Notes: generated by a model not told the origin, from the letters alone. A stretch of 64,000 bases of DNA from Bradyrhizobium sp. CIAT3101 (GCF_029714945.1 NZ_CP121634.1:7523001-7587000); one strand, 5' to 3'. Positions 44,671-54,719 are shown, counted from the stretch's first letter. A program made the numbers and translations.

Positions 44671-45450
44671 CTACTTCGGCGCGTCTGCCATAGCTGCGAG
44701 GATCACTTTCGCAACTTCGGCCGGCTGTGAAATTTGTGGCGTGTGCCCGGCTGGCAAGCTCACGACATGGGCCGAGATCTTTTTGGCCATCGCCGTCTGC
44801 AGAGCCGGCTGAATCATGTGGTCCTGCTCGCTCACCACATACCAGGAAGGTTTCGTCTTCCAGGCAGCGGCGGTGACCCTCTCTTCGAAGTTCTTTCCGC
44901 GCACCGGGCCCTGTGTCGCAGCCATCAGCCGGGTTTGATCGGCCGGAACGTCCTGCGCGAGGTGTTTTGCCACGCCCTCAAGGCTGAGGGTCAGGAACCC
45001 CTCCTTGTCCGCGAGGATGTGCGCGGAGCCGGACGGCGTCGGATAATCCTTGGACAAGTCCGCGACCGACTGCCCTTCGGACGGAGCGAACGCAGCAACG
45101 TAGACAAGCGATCTGACACGCTCGTGCTGACCAGCCTCCGTGATGACGACGCCACCCCACGAGTGTCCTACCAGAACAACGGGGCCTGTCTGCTTATCGA
45201 GCATGCGCCGCGTGGTCGCGACATCGTCGGCGAGAGAGGTCAGCGGGTTCTGCACGGACACGACCGTCAGCCCTTTTTCCTGCAGCAAGGGAATGACCTT
45301 GTTCCACGCCGAACCGTCGGCGAACGCGCCGTGGACAAGCACCACAATGGGCTTCCGGGTGTCGGGGGTTTCAGAGGACGCTCCGGTTGAAGCGAGAGCC
45401 GCGCCGCCCAAAGCGGCAGCGAAGACAGCTCTCTGTGTAAATGATCGCAT
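44671..45450 (-). CDS. exported alpha/beta hydrolase
   Basis: 259-aa hydrolase with a signal peptide (RAVFAAALGGAALASTGASS). Core motifs: VLVHGAFADGSAWNKVIPLL, VQNPLT, nucleophile elbow GHSWGG, and a late LPAGHTPQISQP with the catalytic His. This is the EstC/pyrethroid-hydrolase-like group. The chosen ATG sits at the signal peptide; earlier codons would extend into the promoter. It is divergent from a LysR gene that probably controls it. A clear paralogue with the same motifs lies at 59.3-60.1 kb. Confidence 0.85.
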   Translation of the reverse strand: MRSFTQRAVFAAALGGAALASTGASSETPDTRKPIVVLVHGAFADGSAWNKVIPLLQEKGLTVVSVQNPLTSLADDVATTRRMLDKQTGPVVLVGHSWGGVVITEAGQHERVRSLVYVAAFAPSEGQSVADLSKDYPTPSGSAHILADKEGFLTLSLEGVAKHLAQDVPADQTRLMAATQGPVRGKNFEERVTAAAWKTKPSWYVVSEQDHMIQPALQTAMAKKISAHVVSLPAGHTPQISQPAEVAKVILAAMADAPK

Positions 45451-45587
45451 TGGACTTTCTTCCAGGTTTTGAGCTGGCCGCCGCCAGCGAAGGGCATCGT
45501 GCCGGTTGCAGTGCCATCGCTGTAGGATATAAAATGAAGAGAGATAAATGAGCAAAAATCACCGATACAACAAACGGCCTGTTTCAA

Positions 45588-46493
45588 ATGGATCGATTGG
45601 CATGCATGCGAGCTTTTGTAAGCGCGGTCGAGCTCGGCTCCATTTCTGCTGCCGCGGCCGAACTTGAGTTGTCCTCGCAGCTGGCAGGCAAGCAAATACG
45701 GGTGCTGGAGCACGGCCTGGGAATCAAGCTGCTGAACCGCACGACCCGTCGGCAGAGCCTGACGGATGGCGGTCGCGTGTTCTACGAGCGGGCGAAGAAC
45801 ATCCTGGCGGAGATGGAGGCGGCTGAAGCGCTGATCGCGGAAACCCGCTCGACGCCACGCGGACGACTTCGAATCAGCGCGCCCATCACCTTCGGAAGTC
45901 ACGCGCTCGCACCTGAAATCCCGGCATACCTGAAGCAACACCCGGAGGTATCCGTGGACATCAGTCTAACCAATCGGACCGTCGATCTGGTCGACGAGGG
46001 TTTCGATGTTGTTTTCCGGACCGGACCACTTTCAGACAGCACGTTGCTGGCGCGACATCTGGCCTCGCTTCGAATGGTTCTTTGCGCGGCACCGGACTAT
46101 CTCAGATCAGCGAAAAAATTGCGCAAACCGGAGGATCTGCAACACCACGAATGCCTCGTGTTCTCGCACACGTCGCTTCGAACGCAGTGGTCGTTCGAGG
46201 GACCTCACGGTCGGGAGACCTTCCCGATCACCGGCAGATTCTCCACGGATAGCGGCGAAGCGCTTCGTGCAGCTGCCGTGGCAGGTATGGGTGTGCTTCT
46301 GCAACCGCACGAGCTTGTGGCCGAAGAGATCAAGGCGGGGCGCCTCGTGAGGCTCTTGCCAAAATACGAGCCCCCTGCCCGGCCGTTGCACGCGCTGTAT
46401 GCTCCCGATAGACGAATGACGCCGAAGCTGCGTAGCTTCCTGGACTATGCGGTTCAGAGGTTCGGCGTGAAGCAGCGAAGTGCTGATGTGTAA
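45588..46493 (+). CDS. LysR-family regulator divergent from the exported hydrolase
   Basis: 301 aa: N-terminal HTH (MRAFVSAVELGSISAAAAELELSSQLAGKQIRVLE) and a substrate-binding-type effector domain from about residue 90 (GRLRISAPITFGSH, the CrgA/AaeR-like subgroup). VAGMGVLLQPHELV is typical of the group. The 137-bp AT-rich gap to the divergent hydrolase gene should hold shared promoters. The combination suggests induction of the hydrolase by its substrate or product. Confidence 0.9.
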   Translation: MDRLACMRAFVSAVELGSISAAAAELELSSQLAGKQIRVLEHGLGIKLLNRTTRRQSLTDGGRVFYERAKNILAEMEAAEALIAETRSTPRGRLRISAPITFGSHALAPEIPAYLKQHPEVSVDISLTNRTVDLVDEGFDVVFRTGPLSDSTLLARHLASLRMVLCAAPDYLRSAKKLRKPEDLQHHECLVFSHTSLRTQWSFEGPHGRETFPITGRFSTDSGEALRAAAVAGMGVLLQPHELVAEEIKAGRLVRLLPKYEPPARPLHALYAPDRRMTPKLRSFLDYAVQRFGVKQRSADV

Positions 46494-46708
46494 GCAATCG
46501 GACGGGGAGCCGGCGAGGCCGCAGAGAAGCTTCACCTTACATATGCGAAGGTGAGCCCGGAGCAGAAGAAGGAGCCGGTGGCAGCGCGTGCGGAGCTTGC
46601 GCTGCGAAGCTTGGCTCCCGAACGCCCGACAATTCGCGGTCGCCGATATCGACTGCGGCTGCGTTGTGCTAGACAGCGCCATTGCCTGTATCCCCTGGAG
46701 GGGAGCAC

Positions 46709-48379
46709 ATGTCGACGGCGATTTCGGTCCTTGGCGGTGTTGGCCTGTTCCTGCTGGGCATGAGCGTCATGACCGCCGGCCTCAAGGGACTGGCCGGATC
46801 GGGATTGCGGATGGTGCTGAGCAAGGCGGCGGCGACCTCGCTGTCCGGTGCCTTCTGGGGCGCCGTCGTCACGTTGATCGTGCAATCCTCCAGCGCCACC
46901 ACAATGACCACCATCGGTTTGGTGAGCGCAGGCGTGCTGACTTTCCCGCAAGGGCTGGCACTCGTCTTCGGCGCCAATGTCGGCACAACAGGAACCGGCT
47001 GGCTCGTGGCGCTCATCGGGGTGCGCGTCTCGCTCACGGCCGCTGCATTGCCGATGATCTTCGTCGGCGCCCTGGTCAAATTGCTGGGCCGCGGACGTGT
47101 GTCCGCAGCAGGCGCGGCGCTGGCCGGATTCGCGCTTGTGCTTTTTGGATTGACGACCCTGCAGCAGGGCATGGGAGGACTGGCCGAACGGTTGCACCCG
47201 GCCGATCTGCCGGCCATTCTCGGCACCACCTGGTGGTCGGGCCTGTATGGCGTGCTGGCGCTCGTCGTTGCCGGACTGGTGATGACTGCCGTGATGCAAT
47301 CATCGACGGCCGCCATCGCGGTCACGCTGTCCGCATACCATGCGGGCGCCGTCGGACTGGATCAGGCCTGCGCGCTGATCATCGGGCAGAACATCGGAAC
47401 AGCGACCAGTTCCGCCATGGCGGCGATCGGCGCGAGCAGCACCGCCAAGCGACTGGCCCTCGCCTACATCCTGTTCAAGCTGATCGCAGCCGTGATCGCC
47501 GTGGTGCTGTTTCCGGTCACGCTTGCCCTTCTGGTCCGCGCTTCAGACACGATCGACGGCGTGACGCTGCTTGCCGCCTATCACACGGCCTACAACGTCG
47601 TCGGCGTCATGGTGCTGCTGCCAATGATCGATGGGTTTACGCGACTGGTGGAGCGCCTCCTTCCCGAACGCGGCTCACCGCTGACGCGGTGCCTCGATCC
47701 GGTGGCGCTGGCGACACCGATTGCGACCGAGGAAGCCGTACGGCGCACCGTGGCGCGCGCCCTTGGAACGATGTGCGGATCACTCGCGCGGGCTCTCGCC
47801 GCGGGGCATCAGGGTGCACCCGCCCGCGCCAGGAACGACGTCTCCGTTGCAGCGGCCGCCGATGCGCTGCGCCAGGCCCAGGAGTTCATGTCGGCCGTGA
47901 GTGGCCCGCCCGAATCGGAGGATGAGCAAGAGCGGCTCACGCGCACATTGCATGCGCTCGATCACGCCTCGCGCCTCGCCGACACCGTGGGCGGTGAAGC
48001 CGAACTCGGCACGCCCGACGGGGAGCCCGAGGATATCCGTGCCACTGAGTTGTGCGCGCAAGCCATGCGTGGCGCGGCGACACTCGCCGCGGAGGTTGCC
48101 GGCGGGCCGCCAGACGGCGCGAAGGAGCCGTTCGGCCCGGAGCAGGACCTGCCCGCAACGGAAGCGTCGACCACGCAAACCCTCGCACTGCTGGAAGCGT
48201 GCGCGAAGGCCCTTGCCGAATTGCGGACAAGCCATCGCAGTACGACGCTTGGCTCGGTGGCGAGCAAAGGGTTGAGCGCGGACGAGGCAATCGCCCGGGT
48301 CGAAGCCGTACGCCGCCTCGAGGCGCTCGCGTATCACGCATGGCGTTCCGCGACGCATCTGGTCGGTCGCGGCGCATAG
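46709..48379 (+). CDS. Na/Pi cotransporter family protein
   Basis: 556 aa. The duplicated NptA/PNaS signature is visible: QSSSATTMTTIGLVSAG in the first half and MQSSTAAIAVTLSAYHAG in the second, with FGANVGTTGTGW and IGQNIGTATSS following each. About eight transmembrane helices precede a cytosolic, helical PhoU-like C-terminal part from residue ~330. It should import phosphate with sodium or act as a phosphate-responsive exporter. The ATG follows GGAGGGGAG. No pho genes adjoin; a truncated DUF-type tail is not evident. Confidence 0.88.
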   Translation: MSTAISVLGGVGLFLLGMSVMTAGLKGLAGSGLRMVLSKAAATSLSGAFWGAVVTLIVQSSSATTMTTIGLVSAGVLTFPQGLALVFGANVGTTGTGWLVALIGVRVSLTAAALPMIFVGALVKLLGRGRVSAAGAALAGFALVLFGLTTLQQGMGGLAERLHPADLPAILGTTWWSGLYGVLALVVAGLVMTAVMQSSTAAIAVTLSAYHAGAVGLDQACALIIGQNIGTATSSAMAAIGASSTAKRLALAYILFKLIAAVIAVVLFPVTLALLVRASDTIDGVTLLAAYHTAYNVVGVMVLLPMIDGFTRLVERLLPERGSPLTRCLDPVALATPIATEEAVRRTVARALGTMCGSLARALAAGHQGAPARARNDVSVAAAADALRQAQEFMSAVSGPPESEDEQERLTRTLHALDHASRLADTVGGEAELGTPDGEPEDIRATELCAQAMRGAATLAAEVAGGPPDGAKEPFGPEQDLPATEASTTQTLALLEACAKALAELRTSHRSTTLGSVASKGLSADEAIARVEAVRRLEALAYHAWRSATHLVGRGA

Positions 48380-48537
48380 CGAGCCGTTCATGCGCCGGCT
48401 TCCGCGGCGACGACAATCAATCCTTCGGACGGCGGTGTCCCGGTGCTCAAAGCCTTTAGGGACGCCCTCCTACCTCATCCGGGTTATTGCATTGCCGGAG
48501 ACGCCGCCGTAGCCTCGCCGGGCCAGAGGGCTTATCG

Positions 48538-48732
48538 ATGGACCAGCATCGGACAGCATTGGTTCTGTTTGCATTCGCCGTGGCCACTGCCATCGTGGTT
48601 GCAGCCGCAGTCACGATGGACAAGGTCAACACGCGTACGGCGAGCAACGACGCGCCGCCCGGTACAATCGGCCTCGCCAAACCGCATCAGCCGCTGGACC
48701 GCGCGCCCGGCGAACCGCTGCAGAGGCGCTAA
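48538..48732 (+). CDS. small single-helix membrane protein
   Basis: 64 aa: short N-terminus, one hydrophobic helix (TALVLFAFAVATAIVVAAAV), then a polar tail with Pro and Arg (PPGTIGLAKPHQPLDRAPGE). AGAGGG lies seven bases before the ATG. It follows the phosphate transporter gene by about 160 bases on the same strand and may be translated from the same message. No family is recognised. Confidence 0.5.
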   Translation: MDQHRTALVLFAFAVATAIVVAAAVTMDKVNTRTASNDAPPGTIGLAKPHQPLDRAPGEPLQRR

Positions 48733-48805
48733 CCAAAGCCGCGTCACACGCGCATGCGACAGCCCCGTTACCGAACACCGGCCGGGAGCACAGGCGTGCT
48801 GTGAC

Positions 48806-49372
48806 TTATTTTCGACGAGCAAGGCCGGCGCCGGCCGGAGCCACGGCCTCACCGATGCGCTTCAGCGTATTGGCGTTGCGCAACGTGCCGACGCCTTTCA
48901 GGCGTCCCGCGCCCAACGCCGAAAGCAAACGCGATCGCGCCGGATCGCCGGTGAAATGGATCCAGAGATCGCCACCGGCGACGGCCATTCGTTCATCGCT
49001 GATGTAACGTGCCAGGGCGTTTTCGCCGCCTTTCGGAATCGGACTGCGCATCACGCGAACGGCGACGCTTTGCGGATCGGCGGCCGCCTCGTCACGAAAC
49101 GGATTTGCGCGCAGCAGGCGCCGCCACGCATCGGCATTGCGGACGATGATCGCGACGTGCTTGCCGAACCGCGCGTTGAAGGCCGCTTCGAGATTGTGCT
49201 CCAACCCGGAAACCGACGCCTGGTCGCTCTCAAACGTCAGATTTCCCGTCGCGCCGATGGTCCGGGGGTCATGGAGGCCGAGGCCTTGCGCCATGGCACG
49301 CAGCTCGGCCATCGCCAACCGCCGGCCAAGCGGGAGAACCACGCTGTAGAGCAGCGCCACGTAGGTCGTCAT
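48806..49372 (-). CDS. DUF1697 domain protein
   Basis: 188 aa. DUF1697 features: MTTYVALLYSV start (most members read ALLRGINVGG), MAELRAMAQGLGL, GNLTFES, and the ending KGVGTLRNANTLKRIGE. The deviation at the N-terminal RGINVGG loop is notable. The start at MTTYVALL is the family norm; a 29-residue extension upstream is also open. It is monocistronic and its function is unknown in all known members. Confidence 0.8.
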   Translation of the reverse strand: MTTYVALLYSVVLPLGRRLAMAELRAMAQGLGLHDPRTIGATGNLTFESDQASVSGLEHNLEAAFNARFGKHVAIIVRNADAWRRLLRANPFRDEAAADPQSVAVRVMRSPIPKGGENALARYISDERMAVAGGDLWIHFTGDPARSRLLSALGAGRLKGVGTLRNANTLKRIGEAVAPAGAGLARRK

Positions 49373-49707
49373 GGTTGGATGGCTCTCGTTTTCGAGATTG
49401 CCAGGAGTTGCCTCGAGCAGAAGCGTCTCCGTCGTCGCGTCATGAAGTCCGAAAGACATTGATGATTGCCGCACCCTTGTTAACCAAACGTCAATTTTCG
49501 ATCCTTCCGGCGCTCGGCGTGCCGCGAACCGGCCGCGGTTTATTAACGACGCAGAGCGAATTGCCTTCTGTGGAGAAGGCCGTCTTTGATAAATTGCGGA
49601 TACAAGCCCAGACCACGCACCCAACAGGCCGCTTCCCTTGGACGGTGAATTCAGGCGCGAGCCGTTCCTGGTCGTGATCGACCAGCTCACCGGCAAGGAG
49701 AGATGAG
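49373..49707. other. intergenic region before the 342-aa glycosyltransferase
   Basis: No gene is supported. It holds AT-rich patches (GTTAACC, TTTATTAACG) likely containing promoters for the two divergent neighbours. GGAGAG at 49697-49702 is the ribosome site of the glycosyltransferase. Confidence 0.35.
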
Positions 49708-50736
49708 ATGCAGGTCCGATCCGCACTTCAGATCAATTTGCATCCGCTGGACGTGCGCCATGCGGTCCACACGCTTCCGCATCAGATCGACGTGTGGGGC
49801 GATCAGGTCGATCGTATCGTCTTCACGGTCGACACCAGGCAGAGCAAGAGCGGCCGCTACACCGGCAACGCTTACGAGGAGAGCCGCGGACGCCTGTTTG
49901 CGCTGCTGGAGGCCATCGCGCGGAAGTCGCCGAAGGCGGAAATCTCCGAGGTCGACTATTCGCCGGCGGCGCTTGAGGCCGTGCGGCAGCGCTATTTCTC
50001 GACAAGCCGCGCCTACCCGGAGAAGGCCTTCGATGGCGGGCCGTTCCACGCCTATTTCTACGGCCTCTCGAAGGCTGACGCGGACTATGTGGTGCACATG
50101 GACAGCGACATGCTGTTCGGCGGCGGCAGCCAGACCTGGCTGGAGGAGGCGATCGGCTGGTTGAAGACGACGCCGGATGCCCTGTTCGCCGGGCCGCTTC
50201 CCGGTCCGCCCCGCGCTGACGGCACGCTCGCCGACTTGCACGGCGCGTTTCCGGGGCTGACCGGCATCCAACCGCCCGAGCGTCTGGCCGCCGACTACCC
50301 GGCTTACCGCTTTCGCACCGTGAGCACGCGCATCTTCGTGCTTGATCAAAACCGGTTCGATGCATCGATCGGAGCGCTGGAGCTGGTGCGTCCGAATCTC
50401 AAACGCCGAATCCGCGCAAAACTGTTTCGCCAGTCGCCGCTGACGATGCCGGCGGAGGAGATCTTCTCCGCGGCCATGATGCGCAAGGGACTTTCCCGCA
50501 TCGACCTTCTCGGTTCGGGCGCCGGGCTCTACTCGCTCCATCCGCCGTATCGCACCGAGACATTCTATCGGGAATTGCCGCACTTGATCGCACGCATCGT
50601 GGCCGGGGCGATACCGGAAGCCCAGCGCGGCGAGTATGATGTCAATTCAAGCATGTTCGACTGGACCGAGGCACTTCGACAGAAGACCGTCGGTCGCCGC
50701 CTTGTCCGCGCCGCACGCACGCTGCTGTCGAGCTAG
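49708..50736 (+). CDS. glycosyltransferase-like protein (GT-A fold)
   Basis: 342 aa. HMDSDMLFGGG near residue 130 supplies the DxD motif, preceded by YFYGLSKADADYVV as in GT2-type enzymes. An early RIVFTVDTRQSK strand suits the nucleotide-binding start. The C-terminal half (SSMFDWTEALR at the end) is unlike common families. It has a good Shine-Dalgarno. It is convergent with a dehydrogenase gene and not part of a visible polysaccharide operon. Sugar and acceptor unknown. Confidence 0.65.
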   Translation: MQVRSALQINLHPLDVRHAVHTLPHQIDVWGDQVDRIVFTVDTRQSKSGRYTGNAYEESRGRLFALLEAIARKSPKAEISEVDYSPAALEAVRQRYFSTSRAYPEKAFDGGPFHAYFYGLSKADADYVVHMDSDMLFGGGSQTWLEEAIGWLKTTPDALFAGPLPGPPRADGTLADLHGAFPGLTGIQPPERLAADYPAYRFRTVSTRIFVLDQNRFDASIGALELVRPNLKRRIRAKLFRQSPLTMPAEEIFSAAMMRKGLSRIDLLGSGAGLYSLHPPYRTETFYRELPHLIARIVAGAIPEAQRGEYDVNSSMFDWTEALRQKTVGRRLVRAARTLLSS

Positions 50737-50751
50737 GCGGCGCGGTTCGCC

Positions 50752-51843
50752 TCATCGCTGTGGCGTGGTCGCCGCTGCCGGGCGCCAGCCGCGATATTTC
50801 GGGTGCTCCTTGCCGATCGGCAGCGCCACCGCCGTGCCGGTCTCCGCGGCGTGATAGAGCGCCGTGATCAGCTCCAGCGAACGCCGCGCGTCCCTGAGCG
50901 TCACCGGAAACGGCCCGTTGGTCTCGAGCGCCTGATGATAGGCCGTCATCAAGCCTTCGAAGCGCGACGGCACGAACGTGAAGCCATCCAGCGCCTTTGC
51001 GATACGCGCCTCAGCTTCCGGGGAAGTGGCGATGATCTGCCAGGGATCGTCGCCGGGGGCATAGGGCGCGAGCGAGCTCTCGAAGGTGACGTGCTCGAAG
51101 CAGAACCGCAGGCGGCTGATCTCCTTGGCCGACCCCAGCGTTGCGGCCAGCGAGGCCAGCGCGCCGCTTTCCATCACGAGGCTCGCGACTGCGCAGTCCT
51201 CGACCTCGATGTCGTTCACGCGCGTGGCGGTGCGCGCAAACACCGAAGCGATGTCGCCCATCAGCCAGGTCAGGATGTCGTGGGCGTGGATGGCGTGGGT
51301 GAGCAACGCGCCGCCGAGCTCGGTCTCGAAGCGGCCGCGCCACGGCACCGAATAATATTTGGCGCCGCGCAACCAGGCGGTCTCGATGGTCGCCAGATAC
51401 GGCTTGCCGGCAAGGCCGAGCTCGATGATGCGCCGCGCCTTCTGCAGGCCGTTGCCGAAACGATACTGGAACACCGGCATGATGCGCCCGCGCGAATTGG
51501 CCTCGGCGGCGGTGAGCTGGTCGACCTCGTGCAGCGAACCGACCAGCGGCTTTTCGCAGATCACATGCTTGCCGGCGGCGAGCGCCGCCATGACTTGCGG
51601 AAAGTGCAGCGTCGGCGGCGTGCAGATGTCGACGATATCGATGTCGTCCATCGCCAGAACCTCGTCGAACGAGGTGGTCCGGCGCGGCACAGAGAATTCA
51701 TCGCCGACGGTGGTGAGGCGCTCTTGGCTGAGATCGCAGATCACCTGCAGATCGAACCGGTCGCGCAAGCGGGCATAGCCCTCCTCGATGTGGCTGCGAC
51801 CGATGCCAAGGCCGATAACGGCAACTGTCCTGCGCTTCGACAT
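50752..51843 (-). CDS. Gfo/Idh/MocA family oxidoreductase
   Basis: 363-aa NAD(P)-dependent sugar or cyclitol dehydrogenase. N-terminal Rossmann motif VAVIGLGIGRSHIEEGY, then the family's CEKPL motif (HVICEKPLVGSL) with the catalytic Lys, and a C-terminal alpha/beta domain with GGALLTHAIHAHD. It is the last gene of the ABC transporter operon, four bases after the preceding Gfo gene. Substrate is likely the transported sugar or inositol-like compound. Confidence 0.92.
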   Translation of the reverse strand: MSKRRTVAVIGLGIGRSHIEEGYARLRDRFDLQVICDLSQERLTTVGDEFSVPRRTTSFDEVLAMDDIDIVDICTPPTLHFPQVMAALAAGKHVICEKPLVGSLHEVDQLTAAEANSRGRIMPVFQYRFGNGLQKARRIIELGLAGKPYLATIETAWLRGAKYYSVPWRGRFETELGGALLTHAIHAHDILTWLMGDIASVFARTATRVNDIEVEDCAVASLVMESGALASLAATLGSAKEISRLRFCFEHVTFESSLAPYAPGDDPWQIIATSPEAEARIAKALDGFTFVPSRFEGLMTAYHQALETNGPFPVTLRDARRSLELITALYHAAETGTAVALPIGKEHPKYRGWRPAAATTPQR

Positions 51844-51847
51844 GCTC

Positions 51848-52855
51848 TCAAACCCTTCCTTCCGCCATCGCCTGCGCGGTGAGCGCCAGCTCCATCGCCT
51901 TGAAGCAGCGCGCCTGCGGGATCGCGGTCTCGGTGCGATCGCGTACGTCGGCGATGAGCTGGCGGCCATAGGGCAATTCGACGTTGGAACAGTCGATGCG
52001 GTGGACACCCTTGCGGTCGACCATGATGAGATGGTCGATGCCGCCCTGGCCTGCGACGTCGATGTATTTGCGCAGCTCCATGTAGCCCTCGGTGCCGAGA
52101 ATGGTGATCCGGCCGTCGCCCCAATTGGGCAGGCCATCGGGGGTGAACCAATCGACGCGGACGTAGCCGGTGACATCACCGGTCCGCAGCAGCATTTCGC
52201 CGAAATCCTGCAATTCTGGCCGGTCGGGATTGGCGCGGTTGGCGACGGTCGCGCTGACGACTTTTGCATCGAGCGCATCGGCGAAGAACAGGAACTGCTC
52301 GCACTGATGCGAGGCGATGTCGGTCAGGACGCCGCCGGTGCGTTCGCGCGAATAGAACCAGTCGGGCCGCGGCAGGTTCTTCAGTTTGTGCGGGCCGAGC
52401 CCGACGGTGTTGATGACCTTGCCGATAGCGCCGGCCGCGATCAGCTCGCCGGCTTTCACGGTGCAGCGGGTCTCGAAATGCTCGGAGTAGCACACCGAAT
52501 AGATCCGCCCGGTCTCGGCCTGGACCCGGCGCACCTCGGCCAGTTGCTCCAGCGAGGTCATGCCCGGCTTGTCGCTCATATAGTCCTTGCCGTGGCGCAT
52601 CACCTCGATGCCGAGCGGAGCGCGGTCGGCAGGGATACCGGACGAGAGGATCAGCGCGATGGTTTTGTCCTCGAGCAATCGCGCCCGCTCGGCCACGCGC
52701 GGCGCTTGCGGATATTTCGCTGCGAAAGCCTGGGCGAGATCGTCCTCGACGGCATGAAAGCCGACCAGCTCCGCGCCGGCGCGCAGCAGGCAATCGACCT
52801 GGCCATAGATGTGGGCGTGATTGATGCCGATCGCGGCGAAACGCAGTTTTCTCAT
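51848..52855 (-). CDS. Gfo/Idh/MocA family oxidoreductase
   Basis: 335-aa paralogue of the following gene but with variant motifs: AAIGINHAHIYGQV as the Rossmann loop and SDKPGM in place of EKP (Lys retained). GGVLTDIASHQCEQFLFFADA resembles the catalytic His region. It probably acts on the same or a successive intermediate as its partner. It lies 49 bases after the second permease gene. Confidence 0.9.
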   Translation of the reverse strand: MRKLRFAAIGINHAHIYGQVDCLLRAGAELVGFHAVEDDLAQAFAAKYPQAPRVAERARLLEDKTIALILSSGIPADRAPLGIEVMRHGKDYMSDKPGMTSLEQLAEVRRVQAETGRIYSVCYSEHFETRCTVKAGELIAAGAIGKVINTVGLGPHKLKNLPRPDWFYSRERTGGVLTDIASHQCEQFLFFADALDAKVVSATVANRANPDRPELQDFGEMLLRTGDVTGYVRVDWFTPDGLPNWGDGRITILGTEGYMELRKYIDVAGQGGIDHLIMVDRKGVHRIDCSNVELPYGRQLIADVRDRTETAIPQARCFKAMELALTAQAMAEGRV

Positions 52856-52904
52856 GACTTTTTTTCCTTGGTTGTCAGTCCATGCAGGAATGCGTCCGAT
52901 ACCG

Positions 52905-53777
52905 TCAACCCTTGAGGCCGGTGGTGGCGATGCCGTCGATCAACAGACGCTGGAAGAACAGGAAGAGGGCGAACAGCGGCAGCAGCGTCAGCGTCGACAT
53001 GGCGAACAAGGCGCCCCAGTCGGACTTCCCGGTGGAATCGACGAAGCTGCGCAAGCCGAGCTGCACCGTGTAGGAGCCCATGTCGTTCAGGTAGATCAGA
53101 GGCCCGAAGAAGTCGTCCCAGGTCCAGATGAAGGTGAAGACCGCGGCCGTGGCCAGCGCCGGCACCGACAGCGGCAGGATCACGATCCAGTAGACGCGCC
53201 AGGGACCGCAGCCGTCGATCATCGCGGCCTCGTCGAGCTCGCGCGGGATCGCGCGGAAGAACTGCACCAGCAGGAAAATGAAGAAAGCGTCCACCGCGAG
53301 GAATTTCGGCACGATCAGCGGCAGGAAGGTGTCGACCCAATCGAGATTGAGGAACAGGATGTATTGCGGGATCAACGTCACGTGATACGGCAGCATCAAG
53401 GTGCCGAGCATCAGCGCGAACCAGAATTTTTGACCGCGGAATTTCAGCCGGGCGAACGCGTAGGCCGCAAGCGAGCACGACATCACGTTGCCGACCACGC
53501 TGCACAGCGACACCACGAGTGAATTCAGGAAGAACTGTCCGAATGTCACCTGCAGCCCGGACCAGCCGCGCCAGTAGGCAGCGAGGCTGAAATGGCGCGG
53601 CCACAGCGAGGTGGTGCCGAAGATGTCGCTGTCCGGCTTGAACGAGCTCGCCAGCATCCACAGCAGCGGATACAGCATGGCGATCGAGGCGAGGCACAAC
53701 ACGACGTGATAGGCCAGCGCGCGGCGGCGTGGATTGCGCGGGGGAGAAACCTGATCCGGTGTCGCGAGATCAGCCAT
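52905..53777 (-). CDS. sugar ABC transporter permease, MalG type
   Basis: 290-aa inner-membrane permease with six transmembrane helices. The ATPase-contacting EAA loop is visible as ELDEAAMIDGCGPWRVYWIVILPLS. It overlaps the upstream permease by eight bases. Carbohydrate uptake (CUT1) type by length and pairing; substrate unknown. Confidence 0.94.
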   Translation of the reverse strand: MADLATPDQVSPPRNPRRRALAYHVVLCLASIAMLYPLLWMLASSFKPDSDIFGTTSLWPRHFSLAAYWRGWSGLQVTFGQFFLNSLVVSLCSVVGNVMSCSLAAYAFARLKFRGQKFWFALMLGTLMLPYHVTLIPQYILFLNLDWVDTFLPLIVPKFLAVDAFFIFLLVQFFRAIPRELDEAAMIDGCGPWRVYWIVILPLSVPALATAAVFTFIWTWDDFFGPLIYLNDMGSYTVQLGLRSFVDSTGKSDWGALFAMSTLTLLPLFALFLFFQRLLIDGIATTGLKG

Positions 53778-54717
53778 CGTAGTGCACCCAGTAGCGCGAT
53801 GACAGGAAGGACAACGCGGTGAAGGCCGCGATGATCACCACCAGCACCCAGGCCAGCGCGGAGGCATAGCCCATGCGGAAATAAGCAAAGGCCTCCTGGT
53901 AGAGATAGAGCGTGTAGAACAGCGTCGCGTCGATCGGCCCGCCCGTGCCGCCGCTGATGATGAAGGCCGGCGTGAACGCCTTGAAGGCGTCGATGGTTTG
54001 CACCACGACGTTGAAGAACAGAACCGGCGTCAGCAGCGGCAACGTGATCCGCCAGAATTGCTGGCTGCGGCTGGCGCCATCGATCTCGGCGGCTTCATAC
54101 ACGTCCTTCGGAATCTGGCGGAGGCCGGCGAGAAAGATGATCATCGGCGAGCCGAACTGCCACACGCTCAGCGCCACCAGGGTGTAGAGTGCGGTGTCGG
54201 GATTGGAGATCCAGCTCGGTCCATGAATGCCGACGAGCTTCAGCGCCTGGTTGAGCAGGCCGTCGCCGGCAAACAGCTGGCGCCACAGCACCGCGACGGC
54301 AACGCTCGCGCCGATCAGCGATGGCAGATAGAAGATCGCCCGGTACAGCGGCAGGCCGCGGAGGCCGCGGTTCAGCATCATGGCGACCAGGAGTGCGAAG
54401 GCGAGCTTGAGCGGCACCGATAGCGCCACATAGAGAAAGGTGACGTGCATCGCCGCGCTGAACTTGGGATCGCTGGTCGCGATGCGCACGTAGTTGGCGG
54501 CGCCGACCCAGCGCGGGTTGCTGAGCAGGTCGTAATCCGTGAACGACAGATACAGCGAGATCAACGCCGGCCCCAGCGTCAACCCGAAAAAGCCGATGAG
54601 CCAGGGCGCGAGAAACAGATAGCCTGCCACACTCTCGCGCCAGGACAATTCAGCCGCCGGTGCGGCTGGCATGGCCTGCCTCGTCGTCGCAGCATCGATC
54701 AGCGTGTCGGCCACCAC
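53770..54717 (-). CDS. sugar ABC transporter permease, MalF type
   Basis: 315-aa permease with six to seven helices; the EAA loop reads DVYEAAEIDGASRSQQFWRITLPLL. FLAPWLIGFFGLTLGPALISLYLSFTDYD is the characteristic first helix. It begins two bases after the binding-protein stop and overlaps the MalG-type gene, so the three are one operon. No ATPase gene is adjacent. Confidence 0.94.
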   Translation of the reverse strand: MVADTLIDAATTRQAMPAAPAAELSWRESVAGYLFLAPWLIGFFGLTLGPALISLYLSFTDYDLLSNPRWVGAANYVRIATSDPKFSAAMHVTFLYVALSVPLKLAFALLVAMMLNRGLRGLPLYRAIFYLPSLIGASVAVAVLWRQLFAGDGLLNQALKLVGIHGPSWISNPDTALYTLVALSVWQFGSPMIIFLAGLRQIPKDVYEAAEIDGASRSQQFWRITLPLLTPVLFFNVVVQTIDAFKAFTPAFIISGGTGGPIDATLFYTLYLYQEAFAYFRMGYASALAWVLVVIIAAFTALSFLSSRYWVHYDG

Positions 54718-54719
54718 GT

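Noticed and set aside
49375..49677. 100-codon plus-strand frame upstream of the 342-aa glycosyltransferase
   Set aside because: Overlaps the DUF1697 promoter side, has no ribosome site and no domain resemblance.
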